Positions 21,356 through 32,114 of a stretch of 64,000 bases of DNA are shown here, one piece after another. Origin of the DNA: Bremia lactucae (Eukaryota > Oomycota > Peronosporomycetes > Peronosporales > Peronosporaceae); contig NC_090610.1 of NCBI RefSeq assembly GCF_004359215.1, positions 13,892,995 through 13,956,994 of the forward strand, written 5' to 3'. The notes under the pieces are model-generated. The model was not told the DNA's origin. It saw nothing but the letters and a program-made list of their open reading frames with translations, and did no database searches. Each line of letters starts with the position of its first letter. Within the stretch, counting starts at the first letter, position 1. Position numbers and translations under genes: made by a program.

Positions 21356-22826
21356 CAGCGCGGGTATGTTAATTCTTGCTAACATCAACCTACCCACTCC
21401 AGAAAAGTCTCTGTGATTGCCTTCGTGCTATATTATAGGTCTTGCTGCACCTCTTCATTCCCTTCGACTAGAGCTTAAATGGTGCTGTACAATCGGAGTC
21501 GTTCTTCACTATCGAGAACCTGTCGGATGAAAGCCGGCTGACGGAGGTATGCTATATTACCTTCTACGAATCCTGCAATGAGATTTCATTTGTCTTCCTT
21601 TCCGTCTCGCATGAAAATCCCGCTGAGGTTGCACATAGACGTATAGGTCGGAGGAATCCTCTGCAACAATCTTTGATGGGTTAAACATGAAGTCTTCGTA
21701 CACTGCTTACGAAGCTCATGTTGTCCTACCCAGCGGTATTCTCGTTACCGATTGAACCACCTTGGTCCACTGATTCAGTGATCTGCGAGGCATTTGAACC
21801 CATTCTGGGAAGTTTCTTGACTCTTGCCGAAGCTCGTTCGAAAGGACTGAGAAAGCTGGCCGCTTCTGCACTAGTAAGTTTAGGAAAGCGTTGCTAGGGC
21901 GTTTGAATGCACATGGATTGCTGCGAACACCCGTGAAAGAGGAACCCCGACTGTCACGCGCCATGCTTCTACTTTACCTATACCTAATAATTGGGCTATG
22001 TCGTCGTCTTAAGTTTGAAACATATCTCCCAAATGTGCCCTTAGTTCTTTCGGTGCTATCTCGCTGGGTTAGCTTGCGTCACTGCCGGCTGTAAGGGGGA
22101 CTGCGCTTCAGTCCTTAATGTTGTCGTTCCTTCTCGAAAGGACCATTCCCTTGAGTTCCTCCGTTAAGCTAGACGTTATCACTGGGAGAAATGGCTACTG
22201 GCATCTAGTTTTCCTGCTTCCCGGTGTCGTTTAGTCCGTCGTTGCTGAGACGGCTGTGACTCTGGTACGATTGATTCCACCTGTCCCCTTTCGAAACGAT
22301 TCCGCTTCTTTTTTTTGCTGACTCCGTCAGAGCCACCGATTAGGTCCTGGGTGTGATGCTGCTTGCCTCCCTCTTCTTCCAGGTGGGGGCACGTGCGGTG
22401 GCACCATGTCGCTCTTGTCCAACACTTTACTGGGTTGGTTTCGACCTGTTTGAACTCCACCTTGATCGGTGATCTTTGCGCTGCAGAATGGGAAATGTTG
22501 CTGCCATTTTCCTCTCTCTGTGACCACAAACGTTGCTTAAAGGTGGCAGCCACGATATATCGCCTGCAAATCATGGCAACGTCGCCGTCCACGACCCGAT
22601 GCGTTAGCGCCGAGGTTCATCGAGTAAACAAAGTCAAGCTTGCTAAGCCACTTAAGGTCATGCAACAGGTGGCATGCACATCGCTCTATTGCTGCATACT
22701 GTGAGCACCGATCGCAAAATAGATTAATTGTGTTTGGATGTATAATTACGAAAATTGTGCGCCGTTTGATGGGTACTCGACCAGCCACTGGAGCTTCTAT
22801 CGAGACGTTAGCGTCATGACCTATTA
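21356..22826 (-). pseudogene. Degraded coding remnant, possibly gag of another element
   Basis: Minus-strand pieces include 22179-22592 (KCWTRATWCHRTCPHLEEEGG, a Cys/His spacing faintly like a zinc knuckle, then a Lys/Arg-rich end), 22537-22788 and a long run at 21716-21964 continuing in another frame (GNIAYLRQPAFIRQVLDSEERL). There are many stops. The gag-like impression is weak, and I do not recognise the family. Confidence 0.25.
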
Positions 22827-23037
22827 TACAGTAGAACCTGTCTATAATAATACCGTGTCAATGAATAACCTCCTTAAAGTAATAATTTACTTTCGTCCCA
22901 TGGACGGGCACATACATTAATTAATTATCTCTGTAATTTATTTTTAATGTAATTTGAGATCTCTTTTTTTATTAATTTGTCATTTAACTTTTTCTTGGAG
23001 AAAAGATCAGATACCGAAAAATAATCCAAAGTACCAC

Positions 23038-24564
23038 CTAAACACGTCTAAAGAAATCTCGTATATCAGGCTGAACCATTTGGTTTGTTAGGATTGCTCC
23101 AACCTGTCTTTTATCTGCTGTACTGACTTGAGGGGACTCAGCGCATCGCCATCCTGTTGCAGCCAGAACGTCTCAAGCAACTCGAGTGCTGTCTAAGCAT
23201 CCACGACAGTGATCTTAGGCAGTTCCTGGCTGTCACCCTGCTCGTCCTCAGGCTGAGTCGAAGGTGGTCCTCAATGATATCATCCACGTCTGGAATGTAT
23301 GATGAAATCCGTCAGCAGGATAGTCTAGCAGGTTGCAGATGTCCATCGATTTGAGATACCTGAAGGATGTTCCAGTTCTACCATGACTTCATTTGTCAAG
23401 GCACTGCTGCTCGAGGACTGGTGTAGCATCAGTTAGCTCATGCTGAGACTGACATCTGGATAGCATGAAAGGTGTTAATCTTAGCCGGCTCAACGACAGC
23501 ATTGTAGATATTCTGAAGGAGCATAAGGTTATAGCTGCGCCGGTAGTACGCTTTGAGGTTGCGTATGATTCCCTGGTCGTAAGGCTGAAGCTTTGACGTC
23601 ATGTTGGGCGGAAGGCAGTGGATTGCCGTATTGCGAAGTGTGATTCGCTGCGGCAGATCAGCAAGCGGGATGTTTGCACTGCAGTTGTCCAGGACCAGCA
23701 GCACCTTGCGGTTTGCCGTCCTCCGATCGAAGTCCCTCAGCCACTCAAAGAAGTTGATTTGTGTCGTCGAGGCCTTCTTGTTACTGCGATACCGACAGCA
23801 ACATTTTAAAGATTGACATGGCGGAACCAGCGAGGAGTGACGTACTTGCCAATGACCCATAGGGGCATGCATTTTGTCGGACCCATCAATATTGCAGCAG
23901 ACAGCCACAGTTATCCGCTCCTTGTTTTGCTTCCGCCCTTCCAGCTGCCGTGTTGCAAGCGAATTGTCAGCCTGAAACAGAATTAGCCACCAGATAACAA
24001 AGTTTGATGTCCTTTGCAGAGTGCTTACCTGTATCCGATAAAACAAGCCATTCTCATCCATATTGCAGATATCCTTACATTTATAAAGATTGAGGACCTC
24101 ACGTAGGGGAGGAAGTGCATCCTCCACAGCAACCACCGAGCTGCTCTCTCCGAAGCGGCGATAGCGATTCCATTCCAAGCTTTAAAGGGTCCCAGCCATC
24201 CATTGGAAACTGAAATGGTTAATATCCTGGACGAAGACGGTCCAGCATCCGCTCTGCATGCTTACGGAGATTGTTGACATCCTGGTGGGCAGTGAACCAA
24301 GCCAGCAGAGCTGATTCCATCAGTGGATACTTGACTGACGCTGGCGTTTGGCACTCATGTTGCTGTCCTCTGAAAGCCGAAGAAGGTCTATCTTCCTCTT
24401 CAGCGTTTTTGAGACCGCCGCCTGGCTGACCCTCAGCTGATATTGTCCTGAAGCCAATTGACAAGCTGAGCCTGAGTCAGTGCGAGATTCTCTGTGTGAT
24501 GTTTGCAGAGAGCCACGCGGACATCATCCGTCGTTGTTATGTGGCGTGCTCCTCTCGGAGGCAT
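23038..24564 (-). pseudogene. pogo/Tigger transposase with one intron, two frameshifts
   Basis: The start is the ATG at 24564 (MPPRGARHITTTDDVRVALC), followed by a CENP-B/Psq-type helix-turn-helix (LALTQAQLVNWLQDN, then RVSQAAVSKTLKRKI). Two single-base deletions (near 24447 and 24345) shift the frame. The DDE domain is intact: first Asp in NMDENGLFYR, second in VLLVLDNCSAN, third in LQPYDQGIIRNLK. A 57-bp intron lies at 23972-24028. Beyond 23438 the frame is damaged, but the C-terminus is recognisable to a stop at 23038, including QPDIRDFF, a PCNA-binding-type motif. Such proteins cut and paste their element at TA sites in the nucleus. Confidence 0.85.
23972..24028 (-). other. 57-bp spliceosomal intron in the transposase
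   Basis: Begins GTAAGC and ends TTTCAG on the minus strand. Removal joins NGLFYRIQ to ADNSLATRQLEG, the continuity expected of pogo transposases. Its length is divisible by three and it has no stop, so the unspliced frame also stays open, with 19 extra residues. Confidence 0.75.
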
Positions 24565-24570
24565 TGTTGA

Positions 24571-25023
24571 TGTAACGGGGCACTACGACTTGTACTGTTT
24601 CAGTACAAGTCCACTTCACACTGCTTCAGTTGTGAGTGGTGCCTTACGTTAGGTGACGTACACTGTACGTGCAGAGGAAGACTTCTCTTAAGACAAGTTA
24701 GCTTAAGAGGGTAAAATGAAAACTGTATTAATATAGTTAAGTGTCTCTTAATCTATCTTTGTAAATGCTGACTTAACTATAACCTAATACTAAACATGTA
24801 AATGAATTTTTATCTCTATCTTATCTTGTAACTCTCTTTGATTACTTCTACAGCTGATTAGTCTGCGGAATAAATAGACATAATGGCCTAAACCTATTTA
24901 TGGATAAGAATTCAGGATATTAGTATATAAAGTTATATCCTCCAAATATTATCTACCTTTTAGATAATATATTAATTAACAACCTTTAAGTGTTAATTTC
25001 ATGTAACGATACACCCCGTTACA
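24571..25023 (-). repeat. LTR-C, probably a solo LTR
   Basis: 453 bp bounded by TGTAACGGGG and CCCCGTTACA, a perfect 10-bp inverted terminal repeat shared with LTR-B ends. Orientation is taken from the GGGGTGT start of LTR-B. The body differs from LTR-A and LTR-B but is again a chain of hairpins (TTGTACTG-TTT-CAGTACAA; ACGTAC-ACT-GTACGT; AATATTATCTA...TAGATAATAT). No primer-binding site, polypurine tract or clear target duplication flanks it. Confidence 0.6.
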
Positions 25024-26730
25024 AGAAGACTGAATTTGATGATAATGACGGCACCTTTTAGCTGTGCGACCTCGATGCAATTAAGCGTCAGTGTGCCGCA
25101 GGCGGAAACTGGTCGTAAATCGTGACTTGTGTGAAGGAAGCATGCTTCCGTGCACCAAATTCGACAGGGTAATTGAAACTGGCTGGAGGCCTGCGAAGTC
25201 TCCGCTGTTGAGAATCGTGGCGTCACTCTCTGGCAAGAATTACAGTACGAACACCTCGTAGAACTCTACAAGCAGTTTCAGATGGGTCAAATCTCCAAGC
25301 TCCGTAGCGGGGATCCTTGCTTGAAAGGCCATGTCGAGGAACTCGTTCAGCGCCTAGAGCGTTCGATGGTGAATATTCTTAGAGGTGTCTACGATTCGAA
25401 GAATTTGACATCCTGCTATAATGACATATTCAGCGTAGACTCGGATACGCAGACAGACGAGAGGTTGTACCTCTTGTTCCTCATTAAATGCAAATCGGTA
25501 TACGACACGTTTCGCGAAGTGAACTTGGCGCAGATATTATGTTAGCGGATGGCGAGTGTAATTACTGTCGTCCTCGTGCGAGCTGATAGTAAATTATTAC
25601 GATTGCGATAACGTGTACTTCAACAACAAGACCCACCTGCATATGGCTAGAACGCTCCATTCCAGTCGTAGGACCTACTCTATCGATATCGCTCGTGCGA
25701 TGGCATTAAATTTTGATGCACCTAGAGGCATTTGTCTCTGCCCAAGATTGTTTCTAAATGTGCTTGGAACCAACGTTCGCAGTCGACGAGTTACTTGCAA
25801 GCTGAGCAAATAGTAATAAAGATTGTTTTTTTTAGCACGGATTTTTTTAGAAAAGAAACTCGCTGTAATTGAAACAACCGCGTCTATCACCACCTCTGAA
25901 GTGTTGTCTATTCCGACATTTTAACGGCTCAATGGAAGGATCACGCCGCCCAGAAGCCTAAGAAAACCTTTTGTACTCACTTAAGTCTTGACAACGATTT
26001 CTCCACTGTGTCGAGTACGAAAAGCGCCCGTCCAACAACTTCCACTTCTGCAAACATGACAGCGTATAAAAAGACGCTACCTCGGAATAGCATTGCCACG
26101 CAAACTACTTCCAAGCGCTCCAACCGATGTAACGTTCACGCCAAAAGATCTGACCTCCGACAAGAAATAAGGCGCTCACTACCAAGAAGTGCCTCTTAAC
26201 GCAAAGTACCCGGACCTCATCCGAGTCTGCCTTCTATGCATTGAAAAAGCATCACACGATGATTAAAAAATTGTCGAAAGCATCGCCTATCATGGATGTG
26301 GTCGAGCCAATTTATAAGATTCGAGCTACGCGTATATTGAACACGCTGCCCGACTATCTTGTGAAAGCAGACAAGAAGGTCGACGATATGTGCAAACTTC
26401 TTAAATACGTCAATAATCCCAACACATCGTGAAAAAAGCGAAGGAGTATCATTTAGCCTTCGCCAGCGGATTGACCTTGGAAGATGGCTGATAATGGTAA
26501 CAAAAGTGCCGATATTGTACAGCAGCACGCGATAAACGCGTGCTGTGCGCGATGCAGTCGGCCAAAAAATACAACATTCAGCTCGAAATCGACAAGTCTT
26601 ATGGGAATAGTGGTCCCGTCGAAACGCAAAGACAACTTAAAGACGTAGGCAGAGTGGTGGGTGTCCTCGGACTCGCTTAAGGAAATACCTCTACATACCA
26701 AGGCCTTGGGGGTGCCTGAAAGCGCACTCA
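25024..26730 (+). pseudogene. Unrecognised degraded coding region
   Basis: Several plus-strand frames (25282-25545, 25613-25813, 26008-26199, 26241-26432) look protein-like rather than random. The first is an acidic/Leu-rich helical protein (HVEELVQRLERSMVNILRGV, DERLYLLFLIKCKSVYDTF); the last is basic and helical (MDVVEPIYKIRATRIL, KKVDDMCKLLKYV). A further piece at about 26483-26645 reads MADNGNKSADIVQQHAINAC. I do not recognise any of them. They may be pieces of one decayed gene or element; LTR-C and LTR-A bound the block. Confidence 0.3.
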
Positions 26731-26735
26731 TATTG

Positions 26736-27288
26736 TGTAGGCGGTCACGTCGTAATGCGGCCACGCTCTACTTAAGCACACACCCTAGCACAGCGAGGAA
26801 GCGGTTAAACCTGCTTCTCTTGCGTGCAGTGAGGTAGTTGTGGTGGGCGCGCAAGCGACCTCACCCAACACACTAAGAACTCTGGTAAAGTATCGTCGCG
26901 GGAGCGGTAATCCGTCTCCCCGTGCGCACTTACCAAGTAGGTAGTAATTTTCAGACTGATTTATATTTAATAGAATTAAATACAAATACCTATTTTTACC
27001 AATTAAAATGATATCTCTATAGATATCATTTAATATGTATTGCGAGCGTATCTTTATAGATACCTCGCGTAACTGATGACGCTAGCCGTCATCATGGATG
27101 ACGCTGGGCGTCATCCCTCCTAATGTGAATGCACCCATGTGCATCACATCCACAAGGGTTGGTCACAAATGTGCACCACACCCGAGTGTTGGGTCTAATT
27201 ACTATTATTTAGTAATTGACCATCCCCTTAAGTACCAAATGTACTTAATGGGGACTGTGTAACATTAGGGCAACTCTAGCCCGTTACA
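26736..27288 (-). repeat. LTR-A, 3' LTR of A3
   Basis: 553 bp. On the minus strand it begins TGTAACGGGCTAGAGTTGCC at 27288 and ends in CCGCCTACA at 26736. Confidence 0.85.
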
Positions 27289-27302
27289 CCATCCCCCTCT
27301 TT
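27289..27302 (-). other. Polypurine tract of A3
   Basis: The minus-strand sequence AAAGAGGGGGATGG directly abuts the LTR start. Just beyond it lies the conserved inverted repeat CGAATTT...AAATTCG (27306-27329). Confidence 0.7.
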
Positions 27303-27396
27303 AAGAACGAATTTACATTTTTAAATTCGACAGAGTAGAGAGAGGAACTGCGAGCAGCTTTACGCGCCGCTAGTTCACTCGATCACTCTCGCGCAC

Positions 27397-28910
27397 GTGT
27401 TTCTATACACGGCGCCCAAGATGCCACCTAAAAGGGGCCACGTTGGTGGGTCGTCTGCGAAGACGCCCACACAACCTCGCACTAAGCGCACGCGCCGCGT
27501 TAATTCGCCGCCCGCGTCGAATACCTTAGTCAAAACGCCGACAGCTACTGCTGCTGTCGCGTTAACGGGGCTAAAGGATCCATCCCACGTTAACAGTAAG
27601 GATTCTGACCGTCGCTCATTGTCGACTACAATGAGTCGACACCGTTGCCGTCATCTCATACTATTGATGCGGACAACGAGCTCATGAGGAGGGATGATGG
27701 CGCATTATTGCCCATCCAAACTTCCCTCATGGCTCACAACACGGAGACAGCAACATTTAGGAATGCTGTCTCGTCGTATGCGCTGTATAGCGTAGCGACC
27801 ATTAATGAGAGCGCTGCCCATAAAGCGCAGCTGCTTCTCCGTTGGGTAAAACCACAACGCCTTATGCTCAGACCATTATCCATAATGGTTCTGGCATAGA
27901 GGATTTTGAGTCTAAAGCTCCGCCACGTGAACGTGCTCAGGCGGTGTCACAAGCCAGTCGTTTAGAACGTGGCTATGTGACGGGTGGCATATCACTAATG
28001 CCCCCTCCATCTAAATGGTCTCCTTTGGACCAAGAGCGTCGCTCCTATAGCGCGCTCTTCTAGACGCTCATAAATATCATTGCATTTTTAAATCATGGAG
28101 AGCTTAGGGAAATCGCTTGGGCGAATTTTCCCGATCCCGGTCATGTTGCGTTCAAATGAAACGCCCGACCAATACGAGGCGGAATTCCTGCGCCGCATTC
28201 ATCCGCATTCCGATGCGATGCAGCGGCGGCCGCAACGAATTAATTTCGCTCGTTTGCGTGTGAAAGAAATCATGGGCGGTACTGAACCCTCTGTTTATTT
28301 TCACAACGCTACTTCTGCTAGTCCATTTGAGACTAGCGAAGAGACCTCAGCTGGTACTCCTTTTCATAGGAAGCCACCAAGCTGGGCACATCAATACGTG
28401 GGGCATCGATCGGTTTTGAAGATTCAAAATTCTTCGGGTAATCTTTCCATTTGACGAGGAACTGATACATTTGCCTCATTGAGCGGTGGGCAAGCAACCT
28501 TCTAACAAGGAAGCGTTGATTTGCACCCGCATACATCAGTGCAGGCGGCGCTCTGTAGGAGTGGCGATCTCGCCCACCTAATCGCGGATGCCTTGCCTTC
28601 GTCCGTTCAGTCGCAGGCATTAAGCGCTGCTGAACGACGTATTGTGGATATCGAGGGCCAAGTCTTGCGACTGATCTCGGATCTTTATGATGTCCGAGTG
28701 AAGGATCGTCAGGGTTATGAACACCTGAAGACTCGCTTGGAACGTTTTGAGAGGATAAAGCTGAGAGATCCGCGTTACTCGCGTGATGTCCCTCGCTCTC
28801 CGAGTCCTGTTCGAGGTGGAAGGAGTCGGTCTGATAGTTTTTCGCCTTCTCTGTCCCCCTCATCTAAACGACGCTCGACTCACAGTCGGCGTCACCATCG
28901 GTCTCCTTAG
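27397..28910 (+). pseudogene. Antisense accessory ORF, family A (A3 copy)
   Basis: Reads on the plus strand, opposite to pol. The start is ATG 27397 or 27421 (MPPKRGHVGGSS). Frames 27397-27687, 27645-27899, 27842-28063, 28095-28454 and 28521-28910 line up end to end with the intact copies, so a few indels broke it. Order: Lys/Arg-rich N-terminus (TQPRTKRTRRV), low-complexity Ser/Asp part, a conserved middle (FPIPVMLRSNETPDQYEAEF, RRIHPHSDAM), a coiled coil (SAAERRIVDIEGQVLRLISD, then LKTRLERFERI) and a Ser/Pro/Arg tail (RSPSPVRGGRSRSDSFSP). From 28333 it overlaps the chromodomain frame on the other strand. Function unknown. Confidence 0.65.
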
Positions 28911-29100
28911 ACGGATGGGGATATGTGACCTCATTTGGGTCTACATACCGTTTCAGACGACCCACGTAAAACACGGAGTGCGTCTTCATATACGGGGGAA
29001 GGCTGAGCCTATAATTTAGGTTTTTAACCTCTTCTACCACCGTAAAAAGCCCAATGAAACGCGGCAACAACTTCGTAGCACCTCCAGGTAGTACAGACAT
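28333..29100 (-). pseudogene. Integrase C-terminus and chromodomain (A3)
   Basis: 28864-29100 is the GPY/F-like module (PRFIGLFTVVEEV, MKTHSVFYVGRLKRYVDP). 28333-28863 is one open frame of 176 codons with an acidic linker and the chromodomain at its end (RFLVRRLLAHRSMRQMYQFLVKWKDYP, VPSLVASYEKEY). The aromatic-cage positions of a classical chromodomain are only partly conserved. A frameshift at about 28863 separates the two frames. Confidence 0.8.
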
Positions 29101-29252
29101 TGCATTTTCAGGTAGGGTAGCAGTACTAAATAGTACTTGTTAATTCACTGTAAAAGCGTTCGTTATTTTTGCGACCATTTCGGTTCGCATATTTTTTTTG
29201 CTTGTCCTGTGCGCTTGCCGTTGCGTCACGGACTTTACGTGTGATGGCTAAT

Positions 29253-30120
29253 CGCTCATCCACAAAGCGTTGAGCCTCGCTCATCCACAAAGCGTTGAGC
29301 CTCGCTCACGCTTTTAGCATCAAACTCGCCTATGAAACCGCCGAGAGGTCGGTCATAAGGCGTAGTTTTATTGACCACTGCTAAACTGGCAGGGTCACTA
29401 GGGCAAGTTTCTGTCTTTGAGATGATACCCTCATGGGTCATCGTCATATTGACGAAACTATGTCCCTCTTTCGCACCGAGCAAAGTGAGGGCCCCTCCCT
29501 CACTAAGACTCGGGCTGCGCACAAACGAGACTGGCGTCCGAGAATGGCGCAGTCCGTTAACATAAAACGGTGTCTCACCCGTACTGGCGTGGACACTGTA
29601 TAGCGAACTCCACAAAGGGCAATTGCTTGCTCCATTCTTTGGAATTTGCTATCGTGTAAGACATCCGCCACGACCCGATTGGCACATTCTGTTTGGTTAT
29701 CGGTCTGGGGATGATCTGCGGTCGACATGTAGAGCTTGCTAACTAGCAGCTCAAACACATGCCGCCAAAAACCAGACGTAAAACGTGAATCTCTGTCAAA
29801 ACTATGGACAAGGGCATCCCGTGTAGTCGGTATACATGATCCAGGAACAAGAGAGCTGCCTCCTTGCCTGTGATCGATATTTTACATGGTGCTGAATGCC
29901 CCATTTTGCTAAATATGTCTACAAAGACGACGAGCCCCGTCCGATTTTTATGATCGGGCGGCATGCCAAACATGAAGTCCAGATTTTCTGACTTCCAACA
30001 GTTGGATGGAATCGGTAGCGGCTTCAGTGGCGCACTGCTGGACGGTACCGGCTTAATGCGCTAACACTGTTCGCAAGAGCGAATATAGTTGGCCACTTAT
30101 CTATATTAGCTAAAGCGATT
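29253..30120 (-). pseudogene. Integrase catalytic core (A3)
   Basis: 29743-29973 (MFGMPPDHKNRTGLVVFVDIFSKMGH, the first Asp region; LDHVYRLHGMPLSIV) and 29444-29758 (MSTADHPQTDNQTECANRVV, around the catalytic Glu) make up the D,D-35-E core. 29256-29615 continues to the C-terminus (VHASTGETPFYVNGLRH). A 25-bp exact tandem repeat (29253-29302) disrupts the end. The zinc finger (CxxCQRIK) is degraded near 30060. Confidence 0.8.
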
Positions 30121-30124
30121 AAGC

Positions 30125-30880
30125 TTAGGTTTCAGGTGTGTCGGAAGGGTACCTTTCCTCCACCAAAGTGATCAAACAGCAGGCGATAATGTTCGTCCTG
30201 ACTGCAGCTTCTTTTATTTCAGAGACTATTGAGGTCGTCAAGTGGTCTGCCTTCATGGCTGCCAACGTTGACGGCTGAAATTGTGCTCTAGCACGAGACA
30301 CACTTGCCTGGTGTCTTGCCCCGAATCCTGGTCTGCGCGATAACGCGTTAGCCAAGACATTCGACTTACTTGGCACATTTCAATTTAAAATAAAATTTAA
30401 AGAAGAATGTGAGCCATCTTGCCATTCTAGGCGAGAGGTGCGTAACTTTATTGCGGTCCGCAATACTGCGTAATCCCTATAAACCACAAATGGTTCGGTG
30501 CTCAATAGGCGCATTCGAAACTTGACAAGAGCATACTTTATTGAAAGTAGCTCTTTGTCATGCACGGGGTAATTCAGTTCCGCGGCTTTTAAAAACCGGG
30601 ACTGATAAGAGATGACACGGTCAATGCTGTCGTCATCCTTCTGCATGAGCGCGCTGCCAAATGCAAAATTGCTTGCATCTCAGACGACGCTAAAGGGCTC
30701 ATCCGCGTCTGGCAATGCCAAGACCGATGCCTCTACAAGAGATTGCTTCACTGATGTGAACGCATATTCTCGTTCCTTGACCAAACTCATTCTGCATCTT
30801 TTTAAGGAGGTCGGAGAAGGGCTTAGAACGATCTGCATAATTCTTGCTGTACTTATGCAAGAAATTAGACAGCCCTAAGA
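30125..30880 (-). pseudogene. RNase H (A3)
   Basis: 30380-30646 reads DSIDRVISYQSRFLKAAELNYPVHDKELLSIKYA and VVYRDYAVLRTAIKLRTSRLEWQ. 30125-30376 continues with SKSNVLANALSRRPGFG. Frameshifts occur near 30378 and 30650. The upstream frame at 30699-30880 carries the start of the domain. Confidence 0.8.
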
Positions 30881-31190
30881 ATTGGCCCAAATCGTTCACG
30901 TGTCGTGGGACTGGCCATTCCTTTACCGATGTTACCTTGTCCGGGTCTGCTCGTACACCATGTGTACCTACGGTGCAGCCCAGCACAGGTATATCGGGAC
31001 CCCTATAACGCACTTTTGCAAGTTGACGTACAGTATAGCGTCCTCCAGAGTCTGCAATACAGCGTCTTAATGACGCTTGTGCGAATCCATTTCGCTTGGC
31101 CCGTCCTCGGCCCAATACGAACGAGTACATCGTCAAAGTAATGGGGTGCGTAGGCACGGTGCTGACACATCACGTGAGCAACCACTCTGG
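30880..31190 (-). pseudogene. RT palm/thumb (A3)
   Basis: Contains HRAYAPHYFDDVLVR: the YxDD box reads YFDD, with both catalytic aspartates. GTHGVRADPDKVTSVKEWPVPRHV and FLGLSNFLHKYSKNY follow. The fingers are deleted: at about 31190 the sequence jumps to the linker before RT (31195-31480). Confidence 0.75.
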
Positions 31191-31194
31191 TGTG

Positions 31195-32110
31195 ATTATT
31201 TCGTGGATATTTCCTTCCTTTAATTCGATAAAGGATAGATCGCACGAGATCTCCGGGAGATTTACTATCTCATCGGCAGATTTAAAGACGTGCTGGAGCA
31301 CCTTAACAGAGGATGCCTCCGCAATTTCGTCTTTGACGGCCTGAATACCTCGGTCGAAGGCCCGTCCTCTTTATTAGAGACTGATCCAAAGGTCACTTGT
31401 TTAGACGTGCTTTGATCGTCCTAATCTGTCGGGTACTCGTTCTTCAAACCACGACGACCTTTTTCTGGGAAGCGGATGCCGTTGCACTTTTGGCTAACGC
31501 ACCCTTTCCAACCGCACCAGGCTCTAGGCACTGTGCCGGTTTATGCGACGCTTGACTTCCTGTCAGCTCGCCGTCTACTTCCACAGGCTTTTGGCTCTGT
31601 GCAGGCCTATGGGACACATGACTACTTGTCATTGCCCTTTTACTACCCCAGACTCCACGAGCTGGGTAGGAATTGGTGATATTTGACGTCCCGTCAACGC
31701 ACCCCCAACTGTGCTCGACACGGCATCAATTATATATGCCTCTCGCAGGAAGATATCCTTTCCGGCGTCCTGCGTAGAGTTCGCAACTCTGCGTGTACGC
31801 CAGTCTATCCATGGTTGGTGTTTTGTCAACCATGGCATGCCTAGGATGAGGTCATACGGACTCTTCATTCCTAGAACTGTAAACTTCTCTTTACAAGAGA
31901 AGTCACTAAAGCTGAAGGCGTGTTCTACCTGAACTCCCTCAGACTTAACGAGTGCGCCATGCGCTAAACGAACGGTCGCCTCTTCTCGCTTGCTGTCCTG
32001 GCAAAGCGACTCAAGCATCGCCGGTTTCTTTTTTAAAGCCGCGAGTTTTACAAAAAATTGTGAAGCACCCGAATCTACTAGGAGGGTCATCACCTAGTCA
32101 TAGCCTCGTA
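31195..32110 (-). pseudogene. Protease and spacer (A3)
   Basis: 31629-32093 is one open frame of 154 codons: MMTLLVDSGASQFFVKLAAL (active-site DSG), FSCKEKFTVLGMKSPYDLILGMPWLTKHQPWIDW. This is a complete Gypsy protease fold apart from the N-terminal strand. 31195-31632 is the Gln/Ser/Ala-rich spacer to RT. It is the best preserved protease of the window. Confidence 0.8.
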
Positions 32111-32114
32111 CTTG

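Larger units (their letters stand above)
22829..24570 (-). mobile_element. pogo/Tigger DNA transposon, 5' end missing
   Basis: The 3' terminal repeat starts at 22829 with CAGTAGAACCTGTCTATAAT, typical of Tigger/pogo ends, and is preceded by TA, the dinucleotide these elements duplicate. The transposase runs on the minus strand from 24564. The matching terminal repeat is not found to the right: an LTR-C begins 6 bp upstream of the start codon. Confidence 0.75.

Noticed and set aside
21356..22826. Copia gag with zinc knuckle
   Set aside because: The Cys/His spacing does not fit CCHC in one frame and no other Copia domain is adjacent; left as an unassigned remnant.
23601..23816. Plus-strand frames inside the pogo element
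   Set aside because: They are the opposite strand of the DDE domain; the minus strand has clear catalytic motifs and homology.
24571..25023. Target-site duplication around LTR-C
   Set aside because: The flanking bases GTTGA and AGAAG do not match in any 4-6 bp register.
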